In this document: in pieces, positions 45,552 to 54,544 of the stretch | Numbering within the stretch: position 1 is the stretch's first letter | How the letters are laid out: each line of letters begins with the position of its first letter | Assembly: GCF_016481275.1 (NCBI RefSeq) | Contig: NZ_JAEMNW010000006.1 | Location: 62,001-126,000 of the forward strand | Direction: 5' to 3' | From: Antrihabitans auranticaus | GTDB taxonomy: Bacteria > Actinomycetota > Actinomycetes > Mycobacteriales > Mycobacteriaceae | Length of the DNA: 64,000 nt | The notes under the pieces: model-generated | Told to the model about the DNA's origin: nothing | Database searches by the model: none | Seen by the model: the letters and a program-made list of their open reading frames with translations, nothing else | Translations under genes and position numbers: made by a program

Positions 45552-45929
45552 ATGGCTGGGGAGCCGTCCGCCACCGCAAGGTGGCTGAATGTTGATATTG
45601 CGAGCCTGCACGTCGCGGCCGCGGGTCTGTCGACCTCGATCGATACGGCGCACGCGGCGATGCAGATTGGGCAGGCGAAGCTGCACGAGATCGAGAACGC
45701 CTGGATGCGAACGGGGACCGCTGCGTATTCGGCGGTGCTCGCCAGAATTGCCGGTGACGCAGATGCCATGCGGACTGCGGTGCTGAGTGCGAGTCAGTCG
45801 ATCTCCAACAGCGCCGATACCTATTCGGCGGCGCAAGCCGTGTTCGTCCAGGCGCTTTCGACCGCCGGGCGCCCGATCGATCAGCCTGCGACCGCTGGTT
45901 CGAAACCTTCACCGCTGCTCGACATCTAG
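45552..45929 (+). CDS. ESX-type secreted-protein (EspC/DUF2580-like)
   Basis: The 125-residue, helical, Ala-rich protein contains ARWLNVDIASLHVAAAG and an EIENAWMRTGTAAY segment with Trp near a turn, as in the EspC-type type VII secretion substrates. The C-terminal ~25 residues are Pro/Ser-rich. ATG 45552 follows GGGGGAA; the longer frame is rejected. It lies 30 bases before the 786-residue gene, the usual pattern of an EspC/WXG-like protein ahead of its larger partner. No ESX core genes (eccC, mycP) are in the window. Confidence 0.65.
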   Translation: MAGEPSATARWLNVDIASLHVAAAGLSTSIDTAHAAMQIGQAKLHEIENAWMRTGTAAYSAVLARIAGDADAMRTAVLSASQSISNSADTYSAAQAVFVQALSTAGRPIDQPATAGSKPSPLLDI

Positions 45930-45959
45930 TCACACCGAGCCTTTCGGAGGGGGAATCGG

Positions 45960-48320
45960 ATGGTATCCATCGGTGAGATTCGGCGCTGGGATCCGGATGC
46001 GCTGAGCGACGTTGTCAGCAGATTGAATACGCAGAACAGCACGGCACTGACGCTCGAGGGCGAGCTCGCAGACCGGGGCAAGCTCGAGATGTGGGACGGC
46101 GAAACCGGTGACGCCGCACGCGGGGCGATCGAGAAAGTCCAGCGCGATGTCGGGTCGCACATGGAAATGCTCGCCGCGGTCCGGAAAGCTGTCGAGGCGA
46201 CGAAGGATGATGTAGTTGCGCTGAAAAGCGATCTCGTGGCGCTCGAAAATGCTGCGGGGGCAGACGGATTCGCAATCGGTGATGACGGTTCGATCGCGAA
46301 TCTGTGGGGATATCCGGCTTCGCCGTCCGACGACGGCGGGCATCAGACCGCGGTCAACGACGCGCGGCGGGCGCACGAGCGCGAACTTGTCGAAGCCGCG
46401 AACACGCTGATGGTGCGCGGCGACACGATCGAAGACGAGTCCGCTGCAGCGATGCTGGACGCGATCGACGCCGCCGGTATCGGTCGCGACGGCAAACCCA
46501 TTCTGGGAGTCAACGCAGATTCGGGGCGATCGGACGGCGAGGACGCGCGTGACGGTCTACTGAGCGAGGCCGCTGAGGCAAGGCTCAAATCGCTCGATCT
46601 GTCGCGCGATCAGTTGGACGCAATCGCACGCGGCGAACAGGTGATCGTCACCGATCATCAGATGAGCTACCTTCGATCGTTCTTCGACGCCGCCGGCAAG
46701 GACGGAATCCTCGCCCTCGCCGACAATCCTGCGAACAACGATGGCAACGACGCTCGCACAACGGTTGCTGCTGCCGCGGCCGGCCTTCTGACCTTGTCGA
46801 ACGAAGATGTTCGGACGCCGTCCAACCAAACCGGTGGGTTCGACAAACTTCCGAGAGACCTGCAAGTCCTTGTCGGAAACAGATATTGGGGTGCGGACAA
46901 GAACGGTTCCGATGCAGACGCCGATCGGTACGCGCGGTCGTCGATCGATGAGTCAATCGAACTCGGAAAGCTGCTGAACGACCCCGGCGCATTCTTTTAC
47001 ACGCCTGGCCGGGATCTGGCACTGAACCTGGACCGGCAGGTCGCCTCGCTGACCCAGTTGGATTACTTGCGGAATCAATACGAGTACAGGGATTTGGACG
47101 CGTCGCTGCGGAATTACCTGGAGGTCGGGTCACGAAACCACGAGGCCAGCTCGATTCTGCTCAGTGGTGCCGAACCCGTCGGAGTGAAGGCGCGCGACAA
47201 CTTTGCGAACGTCGTATTCGGTCACGATTGGGACGACGACGGGCGTTCGGCAGCCAAGATATTCGGCTGGACTGCGGAGGGCGCCGGCGAGCACGGCCGC
47301 GAAGGCGAATACGCGCGCACCGCACTGAAAGCACTGCCCGACATCTTTGTCCCGACGATAGAAGACGGCGCGCGGTACGACGACCAGAAGCTCCCCGAAG
47401 GCGCAGGTTCCTTCGAGCAATTCGCGAACTCCTTCCACTCGAATCCCGAGCTTGCGGACACGCTGAGCAAAGTTGTCTCGAACAATCTCGGATCGATTAT
47501 TCGCCCGGATCTGGCGCAGACAGTGGACGCCTTCGACGGGACTGTGGCGTTCAGCCGCGACGACGGTGATCGCTTGATCTTCTTGGCGAGTCAGTCCGAG
47601 ACTGGCTTGCACAATGTGATCGCTGCGAACGAGCTGTACAAGAACAGCGTGCTGAACGAGGCGTTCCGAGACCCCGCGAATCCGAACACAGCCTTTCTGT
47701 ACGAGAGCGAGATCATGACCCTCGATGAGCGGGTCACAACGAACACGGTCAACGCGCAAACCTTTCGGCTGGGCCACGACATCGCCGACGCAAACGAGGC
47801 GGCGCAGCACACATACGACATCAAACGGACGATTGCCGATCGAATCGCCGACGTTGCAGCCGTGCCGATCGAACAGGGTGTGGAGGCCGTTTCGACTCGA
47901 CTGGGCCCAGCTGGTCCGTTCGCGGAAGCTCTCGCAGGGGCGGGCATCGACGCCGCGCGCGAAGGAATCATCACCGGGATCATCGGCGACGAGCCGGAGG
48001 CACAGCGCGTGCCATTGCCTGATCCAAAGCTCATAGCAATCGCGGGCGAACGGCAGATCTTGGACGACATGTTGCAGGCAGCCGCTGCGAACGGGTATCG
48101 AGACGAGTCTCTGACGCCCATCGGAGTGGACGGGCAGCCGGTCCCGGTCAGCCTCACGGCCGGCACGAATCCGGGCTGGTTGGCGACCTTCACGAGGTTC
48201 ATCGGGTCGGACGCGGCTGATTTCGCCTCCGATTACGGGACGAACTACAAGATCGGCGTCGGTGACGATGTCGCCAAAGAATTGACGCAGCTCGAGATTT
48301 GGCTGACGGGAAACCAATGA
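45960..48320 (+). CDS. Large type VII-associated hypothetical protein (TPR-region type)
   Basis: The 786-residue product has a helical N-terminus with RRWDPDALSDVVSRLN and MWDGETGDAARGAIEKV (~1-110), which resembles the WXG100-like module of ESX-linked proteins. A ~600-residue helical region follows with LLTLSNEDVRTPSNQTGGFD, the phrase seen in actinobacterial 'TPR repeat region' proteins. The C-terminal end has an Asp/Gly-rich part. The RBS GGAGGGGG is strong. It overlaps the lipoprotein start by four bases. It could be a secreted effector or toxin, but no toxin motif is seen. Confidence 0.65.
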   Translation: MVSIGEIRRWDPDALSDVVSRLNTQNSTALTLEGELADRGKLEMWDGETGDAARGAIEKVQRDVGSHMEMLAAVRKAVEATKDDVVALKSDLVALENAAGADGFAIGDDGSIANLWGYPASPSDDGGHQTAVNDARRAHERELVEAANTLMVRGDTIEDESAAAMLDAIDAAGIGRDGKPILGVNADSGRSDGEDARDGLLSEAAEARLKSLDLSRDQLDAIARGEQVIVTDHQMSYLRSFFDAAGKDGILALADNPANNDGNDARTTVAAAAAGLLTLSNEDVRTPSNQTGGFDKLPRDLQVLVGNRYWGADKNGSDADADRYARSSIDESIELGKLLNDPGAFFYTPGRDLALNLDRQVASLTQLDYLRNQYEYRDLDASLRNYLEVGSRNHEASSILLSGAEPVGVKARDNFANVVFGHDWDDDGRSAAKIFGWTAEGAGEHGREGEYARTALKALPDIFVPTIEDGARYDDQKLPEGAGSFEQFANSFHSNPELADTLSKVVSNNLGSIIRPDLAQTVDAFDGTVAFSRDDGDRLIFLASQSETGLHNVIAANELYKNSVLNEAFRDPANPNTAFLYESEIMTLDERVTTNTVNAQTFRLGHDIADANEAAQHTYDIKRTIADRIADVAAVPIEQGVEAVSTRLGPAGPFAEALAGAGIDAAREGIITGIIGDEPEAQRVPLPDPKLIAIAGERQILDDMLQAAAANGYRDESLTPIGVDGQPVPVSLTAGTNPGWLATFTRFIGSDAADFASDYGTNYKIGVGDDVAKELTQLEIWLTGNQ

Positions 48321-49042
48321 CGACGCGATTTCGGCGGTGGACAGTCGGGTTCGTCGCCGTGGTGTTGATTCTCGGATTCACCGGTGCGTGTGGGCGTCAA
48401 GAGCCGAATGATCCGTCCCCTGTAACGCCGACGACCGAGCGATACACCACCCGAACCGACAACGACTCGGTGCTGCCCGGGTATCCACCGCGGCACGATA
48501 CGTGGGAGTTGGCGGTTCAGATCGACGATCCAAGGATCCGCGCAGCGGCCGAGTTCGCTGCGGAAACCGAGACGCTCATGTCCAACGCGGTCTTGAATCA
48601 ACAGGACGCAGACGAGTACCAGCGGCGGACCACACGGCGGGTATCGCGTCACGTGTACCCCGACGAACTTCGAGGACCACCGAGCACTGGCGGTTACACC
48701 TACCGAGTGGTCGATGCCGTCGCGCTGACGGACAGCCGTGTAGAGGTAAACCTGTGTCTGTACTTCACCCCTGGCGAATACGTGCTGAATGGCGACGGTC
48801 AACTCGTCAACAAGGACCCTTACCTCGAAGGCGTGAGATTTATGTCGACCTTCACGTTCATAGACTGGACCACAGAGGCGGACGCGACGGGCCGGACGAC
48901 GGAACAACCGCGCTGGCTGGCGACTGGTGGTCGCGCCGGTACTGCCGGTCGCAGTGCGGCAGCCACCTGTGAACCCCACATGCCCCAGCCCTTCGTCTTC
49001 GGGCCGCCGCCGAGGACCGACCCGAGTCCGACCCCACGCTAA
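48317..49042 (+). CDS. Lipoprotein coupled to the type VII-associated gene
   Basis: The 241-residue product starts in an ATGA overlap with the preceding stop. It has a lipobox FTGAC at ~27-31 after a hydrophobic core. The domain after it has YTYRVVDAVALTDSRVEVNLCLYFTPG, a beta-rich region, and the C-terminal ~50 residues are Gly/Pro-rich. I recognise no family. It is likely an envelope-anchored immunity or assembly factor for the two preceding genes, inferred from coupling only. Confidence 0.7.
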   Translation: MTTRFRRWTVGFVAVVLILGFTGACGRQEPNDPSPVTPTTERYTTRTDNDSVLPGYPPRHDTWELAVQIDDPRIRAAAEFAAETETLMSNAVLNQQDADEYQRRTTRRVSRHVYPDELRGPPSTGGYTYRVVDAVALTDSRVEVNLCLYFTPGEYVLNGDGQLVNKDPYLEGVRFMSTFTFIDWTTEADATGRTTEQPRWLATGGRAGTAGRSAAATCEPHMPQPFVFGPPPRTDPSPTPR

Positions 49043-49161
49043 TTGCTAACACTCTTCGCGGGCGTCGCAATACCAACATCGGTTAGTGTTTCGACGAGCA
49101 CGAACGGTGTCTCCCGAAGCGTCCGAACAGAGGCGTCGACCTCACGCGTAGAGAGCCGAGT

Positions 49162-49788
49162 ATGGGGTACCTGGTCGAGAAGTCGAAAAGAGTTGTCGAA
49201 GCACAGCTTTCGAACACGAGTATCAAGGCGATCTCGGGTTCGATGGTCGCGTACGAGGGCCAAGTTCAGTTCAAATCTGCGGGCTTCGGCGGTGGCCAGG
49301 GCATCCTTGCGGGCTTGAAGCAGAAGGCGACCGGTGAATCCCTGACGCTAATGGAGTGCACAGGCAACGGTCGCGTCTATTTGGCGGTCAACGGGCAGAA
49401 CGTCTCAGTCGTCGAGATCAACCCGAACGACATCATGCAGGTCGAGTCGCGCCAGCTGCTGGCGTTGAACGGCAACCTGCAAACGAACGTCACTTTCGCT
49501 GGATTGCGCGGCGCATCGTCGGGGCAGGGTCTGTTCACGACGAAGGTGACTGGCCATGGACAGGTTGCGTTGCTTTCGGCAGGCGGCCCACTGATTCACC
49601 TCGAGGTGTCTCCGCAGTACCCGCTCGTCGTCGATCCTGACGCTTTTGTCTGCGCCAAAGGCCAACTGCAGCAATCGTTCATCACCGATGTGTCATGGCG
49701 AAGCGCAATCGGCCAGGGCAGCGGCGAAGCGTTCTCATTGCGCTGGGAAGGCGTCGGCGTCGTCTCCATCCAGCCGGCAGAACGGTAG
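49162..49788 (+). CDS. AIM24-family protein (first of three)
   Basis: The 208-residue product is mostly beta-strands with the AIM24/DUF124 pattern: an early VAYEGQVQFK, GRVYLAVNGQNVSVVEI, YPLVVDPDAFVC and a closing GSGEAFSLRWEGVGVVSI. AIM24 proteins form a double beta-barrel related to TRAP and often sit with TerD genes in actinobacteria; the role is unknown. An in-frame stop just before the ATG fixes the start. There are 5 bases to the next AIM24 gene. Confidence 0.88.
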   Translation: MGYLVEKSKRVVEAQLSNTSIKAISGSMVAYEGQVQFKSAGFGGGQGILAGLKQKATGESLTLMECTGNGRVYLAVNGQNVSVVEINPNDIMQVESRQLLALNGNLQTNVTFAGLRGASSGQGLFTTKVTGHGQVALLSAGGPLIHLEVSPQYPLVVDPDAFVCAKGQLQQSFITDVSWRSAIGQGSGEAFSLRWEGVGVVSIQPAER

Positions 49789-49793
49789 GAACA

Positions 49794-50495
49794 ATGGCAT
49801 TCCAGAAGGTCAATTCGAAGGTCGTCAAGGTCAACGTCGGCCAGGCCGGCGGGGTAGTCGCGCGCACCGGGGCAATGCTTTTCTACAGCGGTCAGGTGAG
49901 CTTTTCGCCGCATCAGGTGCCTGGCGCCGCCCAGATGGGTGGCATGGGCGGGATCGCGCGGATGGCCGGTCGCATGATGCAGGGCGAGCACGAGGCCACG
50001 ATGATGGCGCAGGGAAACGGCGAGGTCCACTACGGATATGCCGGTCTCGAGGTCCATGTCGTCGACCTGCAGATGGGCGCGTCCCTTCGCGTGGAAGCCT
50101 CGCGGTTGCTGGCGAACACCGCGGGATTGCAGAGTTCCGTCGTTTCTGTGGTGGGTCAAAGTGGCGGCGGCGGTGGACGCGGCATGATGGGCGCGCTGCG
50201 TGGTGCGGCGTCGGGCGCACTGACCGGTCAGGGGATGTTCACGACGCAACTTTCCGGGCATGGAAGTGCGGTTCTCCTCGCCCACGGCGGGTTGATCGAA
50301 TTGCAGGTCGGTGGCCCAGCTCCGATAGTCGTCGATCCGCAGGCATTCGTCGGCTGCTATGGAAATGTTCAGACCGAATTGAAGACCGCGATGAGCTGGC
50401 GTGACGCGGTCGGCCGCGGAGCCGGCGAGGCCATGCAACTGCAGTGCGTCGGCCAGGGAATCGTCTACGTCCAGGCTTCGGAGGAAAAGCTGTGA
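49794..50495 (+). CDS. AIM24-family protein (second of three)
   Basis: The 233-residue product has the same core as its neighbour (GAMLFYSGQVSF; GEVHYGYAGLEVHVVDL; PIVVDPQAFVGCYG; GAGEAMQLQCVGQGIVYVQ). Methionine- and glycine-rich inserts at ~45-70 and ~120-145 are not in the first copy. GGTAGGAACA is the RBS; ATG 49794 is used because the longer frame overlaps the previous gene. The last codons overlap the next start (GTGA). Confidence 0.88.
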   Translation: MAFQKVNSKVVKVNVGQAGGVVARTGAMLFYSGQVSFSPHQVPGAAQMGGMGGIARMAGRMMQGEHEATMMAQGNGEVHYGYAGLEVHVVDLQMGASLRVEASRLLANTAGLQSSVVSVVGQSGGGGGRGMMGALRGAASGALTGQGMFTTQLSGHGSAVLLAHGGLIELQVGGPAPIVVDPQAFVGCYGNVQTELKTAMSWRDAVGRGAGEAMQLQCVGQGIVYVQASEEKL

Positions 50496-51244
50496 TTCTC
50501 AATCCGTCAGTGCTGAACGGCGACGACAATCTGCCCGACAACAGCTATGCGTACAACATCGATCTGAACTCGCCGTGGTTCATCCGCAAAGGCGCAATGA
50601 TTGCGTACTACGGACAAATGGAATTCCGTCCGCTGACGCACGGTTTGCAGGGCGGTGTTCTACACATGGTTTCGCAGCAATTTTCCGCGCCTCTGTACAT
50701 GGGTGACTATGCGGTCGCCGAGGGCTTCGGAAAGCTGATCATCGGCGACCGTGGTTACGACATCAATTCCTACGACCTCGAAGACGGCAACCTCACCATC
50801 CGTGCCGCCAACCTGCTGGCATTTCAGCCGGGCCTTTCGCTGAATCAGTCGATCGTCCCCGGCTTCTTGACATTGATCGGGACCGGAAAGTTTCTGGCGT
50901 CCTCCAACGGGCCGGTGATGTTCGCCGAGCCGCCGCTGCGAGTCGATCCGGAGGCACTCGTGGGCTGGGCCGATTGCCCGTCGCCGAGTCATCATTACGA
51001 CCAGGGCTGGATCACCAGCTTCCTTGCCGCCGGTGCCGCGCGCTTCGGAATCAACTCCGGTGAGGAGCGTCAGTTCGATTTCACCGGTGCGGGAACGGTT
51101 CTGATTCAGTCGAGCGAGAAGATCCTCGACGACAGCTTTGTCGTCCGGACGATCGAGGGTCAGTTACACGGGCTCAGTGCCGTTGGGCTGCAACGGCTGA
51201 ACAGTGTCATCACCTCCCAAATGGGCGGGCAGCAACGGTACTGA
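50492..51244 (+). CDS. AIM24-family protein (third of three)
   Basis: The 250-residue product is the most divergent of the three: KGAMIAYYGQMEFRPL, NLTIRAANLLAFQPGLSL, RVDPEALVGWADC and a C-terminal TGAGTVLIQSSEKILDD, plus a ~25-residue extra tail. GTG 50492 overlaps the preceding stop. Three diverged adjacent copies imply an old triplication and perhaps a hetero-oligomer. It ends about 100 bases before the convergent HAD gene. Confidence 0.85.
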   Translation: MILNPSVLNGDDNLPDNSYAYNIDLNSPWFIRKGAMIAYYGQMEFRPLTHGLQGGVLHMVSQQFSAPLYMGDYAVAEGFGKLIIGDRGYDINSYDLEDGNLTIRAANLLAFQPGLSLNQSIVPGFLTLIGTGKFLASSNGPVMFAEPPLRVDPEALVGWADCPSPSHHYDQGWITSFLAAGAARFGINSGEERQFDFTGAGTVLIQSSEKILDDSFVVRTIEGQLHGLSAVGLQRLNSVITSQMGGQQRY

Positions 51245-51342
51245 GGCAGCGATGATCGGCCGGGTGACCCGACAGCTCGGTCAACTGATCGTTCCCGGCA
51301 ATGCAGCCGAGCGATTTGTCGGCGGTGGCTCGGACGCCTGAC

Positions 51343-52158
51343 TCAGGCGGCTTGCGCAGCGAACCAGCGGACTATTTCTTCGCCTGCCTCGATGCCCATT
51401 TTGTCGGTCAATGCGACCGTGGGGTGCTGCCAGTTCAAGGCTTCCAGCTCGCCGTGCCGTGGCCGGATTGCGGCGTCTGCTGCCATGAGCATCTCGGCGT
51501 CGAGCGCACCGTCACCGGCCGCGATCACCCTTGCGGCAGAGTCGAGTTCGCCTTCCTCTATCAACCGCTTGCGCACTTCTGCGACCGCCCGACTCTTGCA
51601 GATCGTGGACGGCATGGCGTAGATCTTGCGGCCCTGCTGAGATGCACTCCAGCCGTGATCGGCACACCATTGCCCCCACTCGGCCAGGAAGGTCGGCGGC
51701 AGCGCCTCCAACTTGACGACGAGGTAGCAGAACATGTCGTCGGCGACCCGAAACTTGTCGACCCAGTCGGAACTGATTCGCTCGTGGACGTCACGGCTGA
51801 CGTCGTCGAGACTTGCACCGGACGCGTTCGTGGCATCTACGACGGCCGAGCGCCATTCGTGGTCCGGCGCACCGTCGACCAGAATATTTCCACCGTTGCT
51901 CGTTATCGCATATCGAAAGGGCTCACCGGGTAGGTGGATGCGCTTGTACTGCGCGATCGTGCGCGTCGTCGTGGGGATCAGTGGCACCCTGGACGCCAAG
52001 TCCTGCAGCAGGTTTGCCGCGTCCACGGTCATGTGGGAAGCCGCATTGCCCTTGTCCAGTTCGACGCAGCGAATCGCAGCATTCGTCGGCGCGGCCTTGA
52101 TCGCGCCCTTCGAATAGATCATCGTCCGATCGAGGTCGGTCGCGATGAGAGTGTTCAT
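51343..52158 (-). CDS. HAD-family phosphatase (Ter biosynthetic module)
   Basis: The 271-residue product is a HAD hydrolase: catalytic D8 and D10 in ATDLDRTMIYS, a long cap region, and metal-binding D216/D220 in AAGDGALDAEML. It is last in a five-gene coupled operon that matches the biosynthetic module linked to Ter systems, proposed to make a nucleoside-like metabolite. The likely role is to remove a phosphate from a sugar-phosphate intermediate. The start overlaps the upstream gene by four bases; the far longer open frame is rejected. Confidence 0.87.
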   Translation of the reverse strand: MNTLIATDLDRTMIYSKGAIKAAPTNAAIRCVELDKGNAASHMTVDAANLLQDLASRVPLIPTTTRTIAQYKRIHLPGEPFRYAITSNGGNILVDGAPDHEWRSAVVDATNASGASLDDVSRDVHERISSDWVDKFRVADDMFCYLVVKLEALPPTFLAEWGQWCADHGWSASQQGRKIYAMPSTICKSRAVAEVRKRLIEEGELDSAARVIAAGDGALDAEMLMAADAAIRPRHGELEALNWQHPTVALTDKMGIEAGEEIVRWFAAQAA

Positions 52159-53267
52159 TCGGCAACGTCCTTCACAAGGCCCATGCACGAGTATGCGAGA
52201 TCCGGGACTTCGTCGACCGGGACTCCGCGTGCCTGCGCGAGCATCCGTATATGCGCGTGTTCGGGTGAGTGCAGCTCGCGAACGAGAACTCGCCACGGCA
52301 CCCGGCGCAGGAGCACCCGAGTCGTCTCTCCCACACCGGGTTTGACGAAGTTCACCGTAGAGATTCCGTACTGGTCGCGTACGCGCTCGACTGATTTCCA
52401 GCCGGCCCAGGTCGGCGTGCGGTCGGAGTCGAGGATTGCCTGGACAGTGGCCGGAACCTGTTCTCGCACATCGGCGAATCGGGCACTGACCGTGTCGAGG
52501 AGAGTGTTGGACACATCGTCGTCGGCAAGTTCGCTGTAGAACTTCGCACCGTGGAACTCGCCCGGCCCGATCACCGTGTCGTTCAGAACGGTGCGCGAAA
52601 CCAACCCCGACACAGTGGAATTGAGACACGCCGATGCGATGAGGAAGTCGTCGCGAGTGCCGTACGTCCGGACGCAATAGCCAGGATCGGCAAGGACAGC
52701 TAGATCGTCGTTGAACTTCGCACCACCGGCGAGTCGGTATTCGTCGAGTGCGGCAGTCAACTCTTTGGCGATCGCGCCCTTGCCGGTCCAACCATCCACG
52801 AAGACGATCGACTCCGAATCATGATGTTTTGCAAGATAATCCAACGCCGCGGCATCGATGCCGCGGTCACGCACGATAGATACCGCATAGTGCGGAATCG
52901 CCAGACCGTGTACGACCTGCGCCCAGCGGCGCATCAGGATGCCGACCGGTGTGCCGGCACGCGCCAAGGACACGAGGACTATGTCGTCACCACGTTCGCG
53001 CAGTACGAGGTCGGTCACAACGCCGACGGCGTGCGCCAGGCGTTCCGCGCTGGCCTGTAGGACCTTGTCGAAAAGCTCGCGATACGCCGCGTCGGGTTGG
53101 TACTCGATCGGGAGAGATTCGGCGTAGTGGGCGGTGCCGGCTTGAATCTGCTTCTCGCGCAGTGCGATATCAGCTTCTAGGTCGAGGTGCGAAAGATCCT
53201 TCAGCAACCAGGTGACCTCGGCAGGCGAATACGATCCAAATTCCGGACCGGTCAACGGCGTCGTCAC
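52155..53267 (-). CDS. StiP-like protein (PRTase_1 family)
   Basis: The 370-residue product corresponds to the family called cysteine protease StiP, reinterpreted as a phosphoribosyltransferase-like fold. The motif SIVFVDGWTGKGAI at ~153-166 is a PRPP-loop variant with a single acidic residue. A preceding VLVSLARAGTPVGI is a second core strand. It is coupled at both ends by four-base ATGA overlaps. It belongs to the Ter-linked nucleoside-like pathway, probably acting on a phosphoribosyl intermediate. Whether it is a peptidase or PRTase cannot be told from sequence. Confidence 0.82.
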   Translation of the reverse strand: MTTPLTGPEFGSYSPAEVTWLLKDLSHLDLEADIALREKQIQAGTAHYAESLPIEYQPDAAYRELFDKVLQASAERLAHAVGVVTDLVLRERGDDIVLVSLARAGTPVGILMRRWAQVVHGLAIPHYAVSIVRDRGIDAAALDYLAKHHDSESIVFVDGWTGKGAIAKELTAALDEYRLAGGAKFNDDLAVLADPGYCVRTYGTRDDFLIASACLNSTVSGLVSRTVLNDTVIGPGEFHGAKFYSELADDDVSNTLLDTVSARFADVREQVPATVQAILDSDRTPTWAGWKSVERVRDQYGISTVNFVKPGVGETTRVLLRRVPWRVLVRELHSPEHAHIRMLAQARGVPVDEVPDLAYSCMGLVKDVAE

Positions 53268-54544
53268 TGCGAGTCCTTTCTCGCCGCGCGAAGTGCGGCG
53301 GGGTCGGCTCCGGGAACGACAGCAAGCAGAACTTCGGCTCCGGCACGGGTGAGGACGTCGAGCAAGCCGCCTGCGGCGGTCAGTCGCTCTGTGTCTGCCG
53401 GTGCATCGACGACCACGACGATCAGCGCTTCATCCACAGCCTCGAGCCATTGCGCGTTGTAGAGGAAACGTGGTTCTGCCTCGCCGGCCTCCGGTGCGAG
53501 GAAGCGGAAACCGCGGCGCAACGGATAGCCGGGTACGTCGAGAACATATGCGGGAGAACGCGTAGTCGTCTGGAACAGAACCGGATACCCGGAGTTCGAC
53601 AGCGCCTCGGCCACGCGCAGCGGCAGATACATCAACTCTTCGTGTCCCACGACGATCACGGGTCGGGGCGCACCGATGCGGTCGGTCAGGAGGTCGGCGA
53701 TGACGGTGATCGCGCTGTCGAAGGCGGGGTTGTCCTTGTGTAGAAATCCGTGCCTGCCGCCGTCGGGAACACTCGCCGGCCACGGAAGGTCGATTCGATC
53801 GACCGAGCCCTGTGCGCTCGACACCGGATTCAAAACGGGATCCGGCAGCGCCGCGACCGAGTCCACCAATCCTGCCGGAAGAACTGCCGTTCCCGTTGCG
53901 AGACTGACGAAATCGATCTGGGCAGACAACTCGGCAGCGGCCGCGTCGATTACCCGGCGATGTTCGGCGGTCCGCATGTCCACCAGCGCAGCGATGACGT
54001 AGTGGCGGCGCGGGTTGTGCTGATGTAGCGCACGAATCGCATCGATTGCCGTAGCGCCGGTAGAGATTTCGTCGTCGACGAGAACGAGAGGAAGGTCGTT
54101 GCCGAAGAGTTCGGGCGCAGTCGGCAGCAACATGTGGCTCGTCGCGTGGGAGTGCCCCTCCTCGAACCCGGCATGGAGTTCGACTCCAGGCACGTGCCGC
54201 CGCGTCGAGTGGATGTAGCACTGCGCACCGATCCGGGTCGCGACGCAATGACCGAGGCCCGTTGCGGTTTCCGCAAAGCCGAGCACGACAACTGCTGCCG
54301 CGTCGGGACCCAGCGCTGTGAGGACCAGCCCGCCCAGTTGATTCGCGGCCGCTATCACGGCGCTCGGCGGCGTCGGGATGTGTTTGCCGAGCACCGTCGA
54401 GACCAGCAGGTGGGCGCGCTTGGGGTTCCGGCGCAAGCCCGGTTCGACGAGTTCCGAAACCGTCCAGCTGCTCGACGAATCCGTGTGCACCACACCGAAT
54501 CCGAGTTCACGAGTCGCCCACGGCACGGTGCCGGTCTCCGTCAT
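53264..54544 (-). CDS. TRSP/PRTase_2 phosphoribosyltransferase
   Basis: The 426-residue product has a classical PRPP loop LVLVDDEISTGAT at ~154-166, preceded by VLGFAETATGLGHCVA. A flexible catalytic segment follows with STRR and HAGFEEGHSH. The C-terminal ~150 residues (HEELMYLPLRVAEAL onward) form the TRSP domain that accompanies this family in Ter operons. It should transfer a phosphoribosyl group to or from an unknown base. ATGA overlaps exist on both sides; ATG 54544 is chosen within the longer open frame because of this coupling. Confidence 0.88.
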   Translation of the reverse strand: MTETGTVPWATRELGFGVVHTDSSSSWTVSELVEPGLRRNPKRAHLLVSTVLGKHIPTPPSAVIAAANQLGGLVLTALGPDAAAVVVLGFAETATGLGHCVATRIGAQCYIHSTRRHVPGVELHAGFEEGHSHATSHMLLPTAPELFGNDLPLVLVDDEISTGATAIDAIRALHQHNPRRHYVIAALVDMRTAEHRRVIDAAAAELSAQIDFVSLATGTAVLPAGLVDSVAALPDPVLNPVSSAQGSVDRIDLPWPASVPDGGRHGFLHKDNPAFDSAITVIADLLTDRIGAPRPVIVVGHEELMYLPLRVAEALSNSGYPVLFQTTTRSPAYVLDVPGYPLRRGFRFLAPEAGEAEPRFLYNAQWLEAVDEALIVVVVDAPADTERLTAAGGLLDVLTRAGAEVLLAVVPGADPAALRAARKDSQ

